Assembly: GCF_016097555.1 (NCBI RefSeq)
Contig: NC_054712.1
Coordinates: 49,730,209-49,794,208, forward strand
Reading direction: 5' to 3'
DNA length: 64,000 nucleotides
DNA from: Gigantopelta aegis
Taxonomy: Eukaryota; Mollusca; Gastropoda; Neomphalida; Peltospiridae
Within the stretch, counting starts at the first letter, position 1, and the number at the start of each line of letters is the position of its first letter. The translations under genes were made by a program, and so were the position numbers. Below the pieces are notes generated by a model. That model was not told the DNA's origin. It worked only from the letters and a program-made list of their open reading frames with translations, and did no database searches. This document shows positions 53,532 through 64,000 of this stretch, piece by piece.

Positions 53532-56111
53532 GATAAAACATTTTATTTGCTAATACTGAATTTATGCTTGACCAATGTCCGGTTCTTTTAGAGGCCAAAG
53601 ACCCAGCACCGATTTTGTTATATATTTGTCAACTCTACCATACTCTCATTAACAGCCGATCCCATGGAATAGAGTCATGACTGAAGTAGGTCATGTTTGA
53701 CATCAGTGTCTCCACGATGCCACCGAGGCCGGTAGATAGCAACAAGAAATAATGACATGTTTGACATCAGTGTCTGTCATGAATCGTGTCTTGACTCTCA
53801 ACATACCGGTAGTTCAGTGTTTCCTGTTATGTTATATATCAAGTGAAACTTTCAAAGAATACAAATATGGTGGTGGTGTATGTGTGTGCAGCGCCCTCAA
53901 TAGTTTAAGAAGTAGCAGGCTACAACAGTGATGATAGCGGGGGGGGGGGGGGTCTGGGGGCCCTCCCCGAGAAACATTTGAAAAATCGAACCTCTGAGAT
54001 GCATTCTCATGGCCTCTGTTAGCGCAAATCAGTCACCATCCATAAAATGCAGCAACTGAACAATTTTACTCGAAAAGTAGGCGGCAGCAAAAGCTGTTTC
54101 AGGCGGCGATTTGCCGCCGGAGACCGGGTACTTTTGAGGGCTCTGTGTGTGTGTTTCCATGTGTGTGTGTGTGTTAGAGATGGGGCAATTACTTGACAAA
54201 AGTAATCGATTACGATTACTTAAGAATGTCCTGATTACAATTACAAGAAAATTGTAAGTAAATGATTACAATTGCAAATGCATTGTCCAGTAATCATGAT
54301 TACATTTCAATATATATGCACAAGTAGTGAAATGATGTCACTAACATGATGTTCACTTCATTTTATTAACTATACTGATGGAAATAAATAAAGGATCACA
54401 CAGATAGTAACAAAGAAAGAAAGAAATGTTTTATTTAACGACACACTCAACACATTTTATTTACGGTTATATGGCATCAGACATATGGTTAAGGACCACA
54501 CAGATTTTGAGACGAAACCCGCTGTCGCCACTACATGGGCTACTCTTTCCAATTAGCAGCAAGGGATCTTTTATTTGCGCTTCCCACAGGCTGGATAGCA
54601 CAAACCATGGCCTTTGTTGAACCAGTTATGGATCACTGGTCGGTGCAAGTGGTTTACACCTACCCATTGAGCCTTGTGGAGCACTCACTCAAGGTTTGGA
54701 GTCGGTATCTGGATTAAAATCCCATGCCTCGACTGGGATCCGAACCCAGTACCTACCAGCCAATAAGTAAATTCAATAGCAATTTTACATTGGAATTTTT
54801 CCAAAAAGGAAACGTCATGTAGGCCTATTTTATGGTTATTGTAAGGGAGATGCAAAGTGACGTCATTGGAATACTGACGTCATTTAAATTCAGAATTAGC
54901 TGTATTATTACAATGCTGCGCCACATAAAATAAAAACTAGTCTACTAACCTTGACCCCTGTCAAATTCCTATAACAAACAGATAATGCTGTTTACAGGTC
55001 AGTACTTTTTCTTTTTTTTCATAATTCTGGACAAAATATTAATTTGAAGTTTTGAAAGATGAAATAACTAAAAGCTACCTTTTGTCAAATATATCATATC
55101 ACAAAATTATGGTTGGAGATGTTTTATTTATTGAATAAGAATAAGAATTGTGTACGAAGCCAAAACAAGGGTCCAAAAAGTGACTGTTGTCGACCTTAAC
55201 TATCGTGGATTAAAAGCTCGTTGGTTAGTAGTGTTCCTGTCTCAAGTTTTGGTATCGCGCTCATTAAATTGTAAATATTTGTCACCGTTTTCATCTGTTT
55301 TCAGTTCAAATTTTCCACAAAATAGCATTTTAAACAAACCAAGCAAAAACTTTGTTTACATATCGCAAAGGGAATTCCCGGTAACCATGTGCTATAAATA
55401 GTAGCGTTGAATACGGTATAGTTCCGGCAGTTGAGTTGAATACGGAACAGTGTATTTCATTTTTGTATTCAGGGTTGTATTTATATAGTAAGATTTAATG
55501 GGTATGTAATAAATAAAGGTTATTACCAGAGTGTTTTTCGGTATCGTCAATATCATATATTAGGAATAAAAATTGTATTATGCGAGCCTCTGGCGAGCAT
55601 AATACATTATTTTTATTCCTAATATACTAGTATGATATTGACGATACCGAAATACACGAGGGTAATAATCTATCATATAAGCTCAAGCTTAATACAACGT
55701 GTTTTTGTAAACTGTACACGCAACTTTAATTCCAGTCCGCCATTACTAGATATTCAAATGACGTAAGAATATGTGGCGCAGTGTATTTTTTAATGGAAAT
55801 GATGTCAAACTCGAATGATGTCATTTTGGATGTCCTTACATCAAAATAAAGTTATGCCTAACATTTTTTGTTTTCCGAATGCTGGACAGCTTTCAGTGTC
55901 AAATTGCCATTGAAATGTTTTTATTTGATGATTATGAATGCATACGTCAATCATGGAGTGTCACCCAGGTGCGTTTGCTTAAATGTCAATAAACCTAGTG
56001 CCGAGACCTCGACTAATTTACATCTAATTTGCAAAGTTATCAAATTCTTAAAGTATGTGATCTGAAAAATATCACATACTTTGATTGCACTGAAAATGTA
56101 AGATATTATAT
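53532..56111. repeat. Array long unit L2
   Basis: As L1, with a poly-G run of 14. Confidence 0.93.
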
Positions 56112-58690
56112 GATAAAACATTTTATTTGCTAATACTGAATTTATGCTTGACCAATGTCCGGTTCTTTTAGAGGCCAAAGACCCAGCACCGATTTTGTTA
56201 TATATTTGTCAACTCTACCATACTCTCATTAACAGCCGATCCCATGGAATAGAGTCATGACTGAAGTAGGTCATGTTTGACATCAGTGTCTCCACGATGC
56301 CACCGAGGCCGGTAGATAGCAACAAGAAATAATGACATGTTTGACATCAGTGTCTGTCATGAATCGTGTCTTGACTCTCAACATACCGGTAGTTCAGTGT
56401 TTCCTGTTATGTTATATATCAAGTGAAACTTTCAAAGAATACAAATATGGTGGTGGTGTATGTGTGTGCAGCGCCCTCAATAGTTTAAGAAGTAGCAGGC
56501 TACAACAGTGATGATAGCGGGGGGGGGGGGGTCTGGGGGCCCTCCCCGAGAAACATTTGAAAAATCGAACCTCTGAGATGCATTCTCATGGCCTCTGTTA
56601 GCGCAAATCAGTCACCATCCATAAAATGCAGCAACTGAACAATTTTACTCGAAAAGTAGGCGGCAGCAAAAGCTGTTTCAGGCGGCGATTTGCCGCCGGA
56701 GACCGGGTACTTTTGAGGGCTCTGTGTGTGTGTTTCCATGTGTGTGTGTGTGTTAGAGATGGGGCAATTACTTGACAAAAGTAATCGATTACGATTACTT
56801 AAGAATGTCCTGATTACAATTACAAGAAAATTGTAAGTAAATGATTACAATTGCAAATGCATTGTCCAGTAATCATGATTACATTTCAATATATATGCAC
56901 AAGTAGTGAAATGATGTCACTAACATGATGTTCACTTCATTTTATTAACTATACTGATGGAAATAAATAAAGGATCACACAGATAGTAACAAAGAAAGAA
57001 AGAAATGTTTTATTTAACGACACACTCAACACATTTTATTTACGGTTATATGGCATCAGACATATGGTTAAGGACCACACAGATTTTGAGACGAAACCCG
57101 CTGTCGCCACTACATGGGCTACTCTTTCCAATTAGCAGCAAGGGATCTTTTATTTGCGCTTCCCACAGGCTGGATAGCACAAACCATGGCCTTTGTTGAA
57201 CCAGTTATGGATCACTGGTCGGTGCAAGTGGTTTACACCTACCCATTGAGCCTTGTGGAGCACTCACTCAAGGTTTGGAGTCGGTATCTGGATTAAAATC
57301 CCATGCCTCGACTGGGATCCGAACCCAGTACCTACCAGCCAATAAGTAAATTCAATAGCAATTTTACATTGGAATTTTTCCAAAAAGGAAACGTCATGTA
57401 GGCCTATTTTATGGTTATTGTAAGGGAGATGCAAAGTGACGTCATTGGAATACTGACGTCATTTAAATTCAGAATTAGCTGTATTATTACAATGCTGCGC
57501 CACATAAAATAAAAACTAGTCTACTAACCTTGACCCCTGTCAAATTCCTATAACAAACAGATAATGCTGTTTACAGGTCAGTACTTTTTCTTTTTTTTCA
57601 TAATTCTGGACAAAATATTAATTTGAAGTTTTGAAAGATGAAATAACTAAAAGCTACCTTTTGTCAAATATATCATATCACAAAATTATGGTTGGAGATG
57701 TTTTATTTATTGAATAAGAATAAGAATTGTGTACGAAGCCAAAACAAGGGTCCAAAAAGTGACTGTTGTCGACCTTAACTATCGTGGATTAAAAGCTCGT
57801 TGGTTAGTAGTGTTCCTGTCTCAAGTTTTGGTATCGCGCTCATTAAATTGTAAATATTTGTCACCGTTTTCATCTGTTTTCAGTTCAAATTTTCCACAAA
57901 ATAGCATTTTAAACAAACCAAGCAAAAACTTTGTTTACATATCGCAAAGGGAATTCCCGGTAACCATGTGCTATAAATAGTAGCGTTGAATACGGTATAG
58001 TTCCGGCAGTTGAGTTGAATACGGAACAGTGTATTTCATTTTTGTATTCAGGGTTGTATTTATATAGTAAGATTTAATGGGTATGTAATAAATAAAGGTT
58101 ATTACCAGAGTGTTTTTCGGTATCGTCAATATCATATATTAGGAATAAAAATTGTATTATGCGAGCCTCTGGCGAGCATAATACATTATTTTTATTCCTA
58201 ATATACTAGTATGATATTGACGATACCGAAATACACGAGGGTAATAATCTATCATATAAGCTCAAGCTTAATACAACGTGTTTTTGTAAACTGTACACGC
58301 AACTTTAATTCCAGTCCGCCATTACTAGATATTCAAATGACGTAAGAATATGTGGCGCAGTGTATTTTTTAATGGAAATGATGTCAAACTCGAATGATGT
58401 CATTTTGGATGTCCTTACATCAAAATAAAGTTATGCCTAACATTTTTTGTTTTCCGAATGCTGGACAGCTTTCAGTGTCAAATTGCCATTGAAATGTTTT
58501 TATTTGATGATTATGAATGCATACGTCAATCATGGAGTGTCACCCAGGTGCGTTTGCTTAAATGTCAATAAACCTAGTGCCGAGACCTCGACTAATTTAC
58601 ATCTAATTTGCAAAGTTATCAAATTCTTAAAGTATGTGATCTGAAAAATATCACATACTTTGATTGCACTGAAAATGTAAGATATTATAT
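56112..58690. repeat. Array long unit L3
   Basis: As L1, with a poly-G run of 13. Confidence 0.93.
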
Positions 58691-61274
58691 GATAAAACAT
58701 TTTATTTGCTAATACTGAATTTATGCTTGACCAATGTCCGGTTCTTTTAGAGGCCAAAGACCCAGCACCGATTTTGTTATATATTTGTCAACTCTACCAT
58801 ACTCTCATTAACAGCCGATCCCATGGAATAGAGTCATGACTGAAGTAGGTCATGTTTGACATCAGTGTCTCCACGATGCCACCGAGGCCGGTAGATAGCA
58901 ACAAGAAATAATGACATGTTTGACATCAGTGTCTGTCATGAATCGTGTCTTGACTCTCAACATACCGGTAGTTCAGTGTTTCCTGTTATGTTATATATCA
59001 AGTGAAACTTTCAAAGAATACAAATATGGTGGTGGTGTATGTGTGTGCAGCGCCCTCAATAGTTTAAGAAGTAGCAGGCTACAACAGTGATGATAGCGGG
59101 GGGGGGGGGGGGGGGTCTGGGGGCCCTCCCCGAGAAACATTTGAAAAATCGAACCTCTGAGATGCATTCTCATGGCCTCTGTTAGCGCAAATCAGTCACC
59201 ATCCATAAAATGCAGCAACTGAACAATTTTACTCGAAAAGTAGGCGGCAGCAAAAGCTGTTTCAGGCGGCGATTTGCCGCCGGAGACCGGGTACTTTTGA
59301 GGGCTCTGTGTGTGTGTTTCCATGTGTGTGTGTGTGTTAGAGATGGGGCAATTACTTGACAAAAGTAATCGATTACGATTACTTAAGAATGTCCTGATTA
59401 CAATTACAAGAAAATTGTAAGTAAATGATTACAATTGCAAATGCATTGTCCAGTAATCATGATTACATTTCAATATATATGCACAAGTAGTGAAATGATG
59501 TCACTAACATGATGTTCACTTCATTTTATTAACTATACTGATGGAAATAAATAAAGGATCACACAGATAGTAACAAAGAAAGAAAGAAATGTTTTATTTA
59601 ACGACACACTCAACACATTTTATTTACGGTTATATGGCATCAGACATATGGTTAAGGACCACACAGATTTTGAGACGAAACCCGCTGTCGCCACTACATG
59701 GGCTACTCTTTCCAATTAGCAGCAAGGGATCTTTTATTTGCGCTTCCCACAGGCTGGATAGCACAAACCATGGCCTTTGTTGAACCAGTTATGGATCACT
59801 GGTCGGTGCAAGTGGTTTACACCTACCCATTGAGCCTTGTGGAGCACTCACTCAAGGTTTGGAGTCGGTATCTGGATTAAAATCCCATGCCTCGACTGGG
59901 ATCCGAACCCAGTACCTACCAGCCAATAAGTAAATTCAATAGCAATTTTACATTGGAATTTTTCCAAAAAGGAAACGTCATGTAGGCCTATTTTATGGTT
60001 ATTGTAAGGGAGATGCAAAGTGACGTCATTGGAATACTGACGTCATTTAAATTCAGAATTAGCTGTATTATTACAATGCTGCGCCACATAAAATAAAAAC
60101 TAGTCTACTAACCTTGACCCCTGTCAAATTCCTATAACAAACAGATAATGCTGTTTACAGGTCAGTACTTTTTCTTTTTTTTCATAATTCTGGACAAAAT
60201 ATTAATTTGAAGTTTTGAAAGATGAAATAACTAAAAGCTACCTTTTGTCAAATATATCATATCACAAAATTATGGTTGGAGATGTTTTATTTATTGAATA
60301 AGAATAAGAATTGTGTACGAAGCCAAAACAAGGGTCCAAAAAGTGACTGTTGTCGACCTTAACTATCGTGGATTAAAAGCTCGTTGGTTAGTAGTGTTCC
60401 TGTCTCAAGTTTTGGTATCGCGCTCATTAAATTGTAAATATTTGTCACCGTTTTCATCTGTTTTCAGTTCAAATTTTCCACAAAATAGCATTTTAAACAA
60501 ACCAAGCAAAAACTTTGTTTACATATCGCAAAGGGAATTCCCGGTAACCATGTGCTATAAATAGTAGCGTTGAATACGGTATAGTTCCGGCAGTTGAGTT
60601 GAATACGGAACAGTGTATTTCATTTTTGTATTCAGGGTTGTATTTATATAGTAAGATTTAATGGGTATGTAATAAATAAAGGTTATTACCAGAGTGTTTT
60701 TCGGTATCGTCAATATCATATATTAGGAATAAAAATTGTATTATGCGAGCCTCTGGCGAGCATAATACATTATTTTTATTCCTAATATACTAGTATGATA
60801 TTGACGATACCGAAATACACGAGGGTAATAATCTATCATATAAGCTCAAGCTTAATACAACGTGTTTTTGTAAACTGTACACGCAACTTTAATTCCAGTC
60901 CGCCATTACTAGATATTCAAATGACGTAAGAATATGTGGCGCAGTGTATTTTTTAATGGAAATGATGTCAAACTCGAATGACGTCATTTTGGATGTCCTT
61001 ACATCAAAATAAAGTTATGCCTAACATTTTTTGTTTTCCGAATGCTGGACAGCTTTCAGTGTCAAATTGCCATTGAAATGTTTTTATTTGATGATTATGA
61101 ATGCATACGTCAATCATGGAGTGTCACCCAGGTGCGTTTGCTTAAATGTCAATAAACCTAGTGCCGAGACCTCGACTAATTTACATCTAATTTGCAAAGT
61201 TATCAAATTCTTAAAGTATGTGATCTGAAAAATATCACATACTTTGATTGCACTGAAAATGTAAGATATTATAT
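58691..61274. repeat. Array long unit L4
   Basis: As L1, with a poly-G run of 18 and a T-to-C difference near 60980 that creates another TGACGTCA. Confidence 0.93.
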
Positions 61275-61498
61275 GATAAAACATTTTATTTGCTAATACT
61301 GAATTTATGCTTGACCAATGTCCGGTTCTTTTAGAGGCCAAAGACCCAGCACCGATTTTGTTATATATTTGTCAACTCTACCATACTCTCATTAACAGCC
61401 GATCCCATGGAATAGAGTCATGACTGAAGTAGGTCATGTTTGACATCAGTGTCTCCACGATGCCACCGAGGCCGGTAGATAGCAACAAGAAATAATGA

Positions 61499-63270
61499 CT
61501 GGATCAAAAATCAATTCATACTGTCCGAAGTTGACTAGGAACATATAGGCAGCACATTCAACACTACAGACATTCAGTCCCACATTACAACTTGGTATGA
61601 AATACAGACATTACTACGCTAGTTGTGAATTAAATTTGGTCTACAATTCGATGTGTTCCCTTATTTCTTTCAATCAGTATATATCAATTTCATTCATTGA
61701 AAGCCATAATGGAGAATTTTGGATTATTTATTAAATCATTTCAGAAATTTATGAACGTATGTACATGGCACAAATTATTATTATTATTAGAATTTAATTT
61801 ACTAACCTTTTTTCTTTCTGTTTGTTTTGCGGGTTGGATGGGTTGGGGTGGAAATCAGTTTGCAAAACTAGATTTATTATTTTTAAATTTAGATCATTGA
61901 AAAAAAAGGTACATCCATAACCATATTTATCCTATAACTTACCTATGATATCCATGTCATCAACCCATGTGATAATTTAGTGTATTAACCCGGTTAATAA
62001 TGGTATGCAAATTTAAAGGTATATTATGCAAATTTGCAAGGTCTTTAGATAATAATGTGTAGCTGTTGGGTCATTTGTGTACAAGCCAAAAAGACCTGTA
62101 TACCTTAGCGTAATGTTTTCATAAGATTTAGTTAAAATGCATGATGTGAAACTAATTTGTAGTAATCATGATAACATCATATTATGGATGGAGGGGACTT
62201 TAGTACTGTCATTTACTAAAAATCAGATTAAAATGTCAGTTTAGAAGTGTTACAGAATAAATAGAATTTGCTACTCGTGTTTTATAATATGTAAAATATC
62301 AACCTCATCTAGTTAATATAGACTTGGTTGATATTTTCCATATTAAAAAATACTTGCGACGAATCCTCTATATATAATTATTGTATCATTACATAAAATA
62401 TATTTTTAAAATATTGAACTGCATGTAAGCCTTAATTAATAATTATTTGTTTGATCACTATTATTTTTTGTTTTGTATTTGTAATATTTATACCATTTAA
62501 TACCATCCACAAATAAAAATAAAAATAAATGAAATAATTTTTAAAAATCAATTAATGAGGAAATAATGACCGAAAGAAAGCAACAAAGAAGTAAAGTAAT
62601 AAATTGATATTTTTACATATATTTGCACAAGTTGCTGATTGCATTTTGCTTAATTACATGTAGTTCCCTGATTTGTGGCTGTTTTTGTGACAGTGTGAGG
62701 AGGACTCTCCATGGAATCAAGCTTGATACTACAGCTGCCTGCCCGTCTGCAGAACATTGTAACAAACAAAAAAGGAGAAATTTGTCACAGTACCATAGGT
62801 GGACTTGCACACCTGTGACCAAACGATGTATTGTTAAGCGTTTGTTAATTATGAATTCAGACCTGGAATAACACTACATGCTTTGAGAGGAAAGCAAGAT
62901 TTTAAATTATTTTATTTCAATTTATTACTATTTTTTTTGAAGAAGATAATTAAGTTATTTTATTATTGTGTCACATGACGTAAATCATAGAATATTAATA
63001 TATGTATATATACAAAGGTTAGAAAGTACATGTACAACATCTGGCCCACGAGGCACTACAAACATTTAACATTCTAAAATAGTTAAAAACACATTGTGCT
63101 AACTTCTAAGTAAAACATAATTTATTATAAAATGCAATACTGATGTTAAATTTTACTGTCGGTATATACGGACAGTTCTACTATTAGAGTAGCAGACAAT
63201 GGGATATCAGTTCTAGTGTCAACACTGATTGACCAGTGCTGCAGTTGATGCTAAATATACCTATGGGGTT
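61499..63270. other. TMEM231 intron 4 continued, no exon seen
   Basis: A/T-rich. I looked for the next TMEM231 coding block (an 'NGTSPF ... YDL'-like reading with a second membrane helix) and did not find it. The frame at 62623-62871 is Cys-rich but has no splice support or known domain. Confidence 0.6.
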
Positions 63271-63274
63271 TAGT

Positions 63275-63395
63275 AAATTATGAGTAATTATGAAAGTAAT
63301 CGCGGATTAGCAATGTAATCGATTACGATTGTGATTACATGAAAACATGTAATTGATTAAAATTGATTATGATTACTGATGTGTATATATACTTT
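63275..63395. repeat. 'aatcgattacgattac' repeat outside the array
   Basis: 'gtaatcgattacgattgtgattac' and neighbours resemble the array's 48735-48850 segment. An old interspersed element of unknown class. Confidence 0.6.
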
Positions 63396-63559
63396 TTATA
63401 CGATATATGTGTAGGAATTCATAATATTGTAGACTAAATGGAGGCAAATATTTAGTTTGTTTAGTAATTAATATAAAAAAAGACATGCCCCCAAAAAACA
63501 AAACAAAAACCCCCAAACCCTAACAAATATCATTGGGAGTTGCACTGTCATTGCTCAAA

Positions 63560-63660
63560 CCAATTAATTCATTTGTTCATTTGTTCATTCATTCATTTCT
63601 TCATTCATTCATTCATTTCTCCATTCATTCATTTATTTAAACATTCTGATTCATTCTTTC
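63560..63660. repeat. (ATTC)n microsatellite
   Basis: Imperfect 'cattcattcattt' repeats, possibly a SINE family D tail. Confidence 0.85.
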
Positions 63661-63889
63661 GCTCTCCAATTCATATTGTTCATGTTAGCTTTTGTTTTGC
63701 TGTTTATTACATAACTTCTTTTATTTTTTACAAATTGTTTTTTAATTGAACGTCATATTAACTACACTTTCTTAAATCTATTGACTTAACTAATGTTAAG
63801 AATCATACTTTGTGACAATCATGTGCAATATAAGAAAAAGATCACACATGTGTGTGATACCGGAAACTTTTATCACACGGTTTGAAAAT

Positions 63890-64000
63890 GTCTTTATCAC
63901 TATAGTAAGATTGAATAGGTATGTAATAATAATAGTATCAATTATTCCAACCTCAAAACTGAACCTATAAATTACTTAAAAAAAATTAAAATTTAGCCCC
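63890..64000. repeat. Partial relative of the array hairpin element at the window edge
   Basis: 'actatagtaagattgaata ggtatgtaataataatag' matches the start of the array segment at about 52900. It is cut by the window end. Confidence 0.5.

Larger units (their letters stand above)
48129..61498. repeat. 13.4-kb tandem array in TMEM231 intron 4
   Basis: Six and a partial units, each beginning near 'gataaaacattttatttgct'. Short units are 48129-49500 and 49501-50952, long units are 50953-53531, 53532-56111, 56112-58690 and 58691-61274, and a partial unit is 61275-61498. Long units measure 2579, 2580, 2579 and 2584 bp and hold poly-G runs of 13, 14, 13 and 18, so the G run explains every length difference. 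Each long unit contains a minus-strand SINE, a CRE pair, a long hairpin and an 'aatcgattacgattac' element. Base differences between long units are very few. Confidence 0.96.

Noticed and set aside
49164-60564. 83-residue open frame 'YEAKTRVQKVTVVDLNYRGL...' present in six array units
   Set aside because: No ATG start, no known domain, and conserved only because the array units are nearly identical copies.
53371-61341. 75-residue minus-strand frame 'MASKRTGHWSSINS...' in the array
   Set aside because: Crosses the unit junction and a hairpin-adjacent segment. No domain; repetition reflects the array only.
48129-61498. Array dismissed as an assembly artefact
   Set aside because: Units differ in poly-G length, TG number and single bases, and short units have distinct junctions. 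A simple assembler duplication would not produce these, though long-read proof is still the test.
62623-62871. 82-residue Cys-rich frame as a secreted peptide or TMEM231 exon
   Set aside because: Does not match the expected TMEM231 C-terminal region, lacks convincing splice sites, and Cys spacing matches no family I know.

Overview
The window is animal nuclear DNA, most likely from a mollusc. This is inferred from spliced genes with GT-AG introns and very dense tRNA-headed SINEs of the kind common in molluscs (tails built on 'gtgtcgttaaac' or 'gcgtcgttaaata'). Tc1/mariner-like, TTAA-site, hAT-like and Mutator-like miniature elements, L1/Tx1-type LINE pieces and long GA, CA, TA and GACA repeats point the same way. 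No bacterial-style gene organisation, CRISPR array or rRNA is present. Only two host genes can be named with confidence. One is an intact GT10 alpha-1,3-fucosyltransferase (3448-4704, +). The other is the first four coding exons of TMEM231 (43297-47780, +), a ciliary transition-zone membrane protein whose remaining exons must lie beyond the right edge. Layout, left: a 31-bp satellite of about 87 copies (about 688-3387) runs up to the splice acceptor of the fucosyltransferase coding exon. A 4,070-bp segment that starts inside the coding sequence is tandemly duplicated (3757-7826 and 7827-13896), which leaves a 5'-truncated, frameshifted pseudogene at 7827-8773. The second copy later received a 2.0-kb inverted-repeat transposon, which itself carries a Mutator-like MITE. 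Layout, 14-31 kb: L1/Tx1-type LINE relics, many SINEs, a clear nest of elements at 21.7-24.3 kb, and a 3.05-kb tandem duplication (24443-27487 and 27488-30838). The two copies of that duplication differ by a Mutator-like MITE, a solo LTR, a deletion and minisatellite copy number. Layout, 31-43 kb: SINEs in GA-rich simple repeats, an inverted-repeat pair around 38.1 and 40.3 kb, and a perfect 62-bp palindromic MITE. Layout, 43-64 kb: TMEM231. Its intron 2 appears to use a GC donor, intron 3 holds an older 0.7-kb duplication, and intron 4 holds a 13.4-kb array of two short units (1.37 and 1.45 kb) followed by four almost identical 2.58-kb units. The lengths of those four differ only through a poly-G tract. 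Because many insertions have visible target-site duplications and an empty duplicated counterpart, the relative order of events can be read directly. Nothing here amounts to a new multi-gene system. The most notable points are the recent intronic array with CRE-like sites and a long hairpin, the AGGTCA-rich repeats on both sides of the fucosyltransferase, the Mutator-like MITE family with 9-bp target duplications, and a transposon that carries a first-exon-like host segment.
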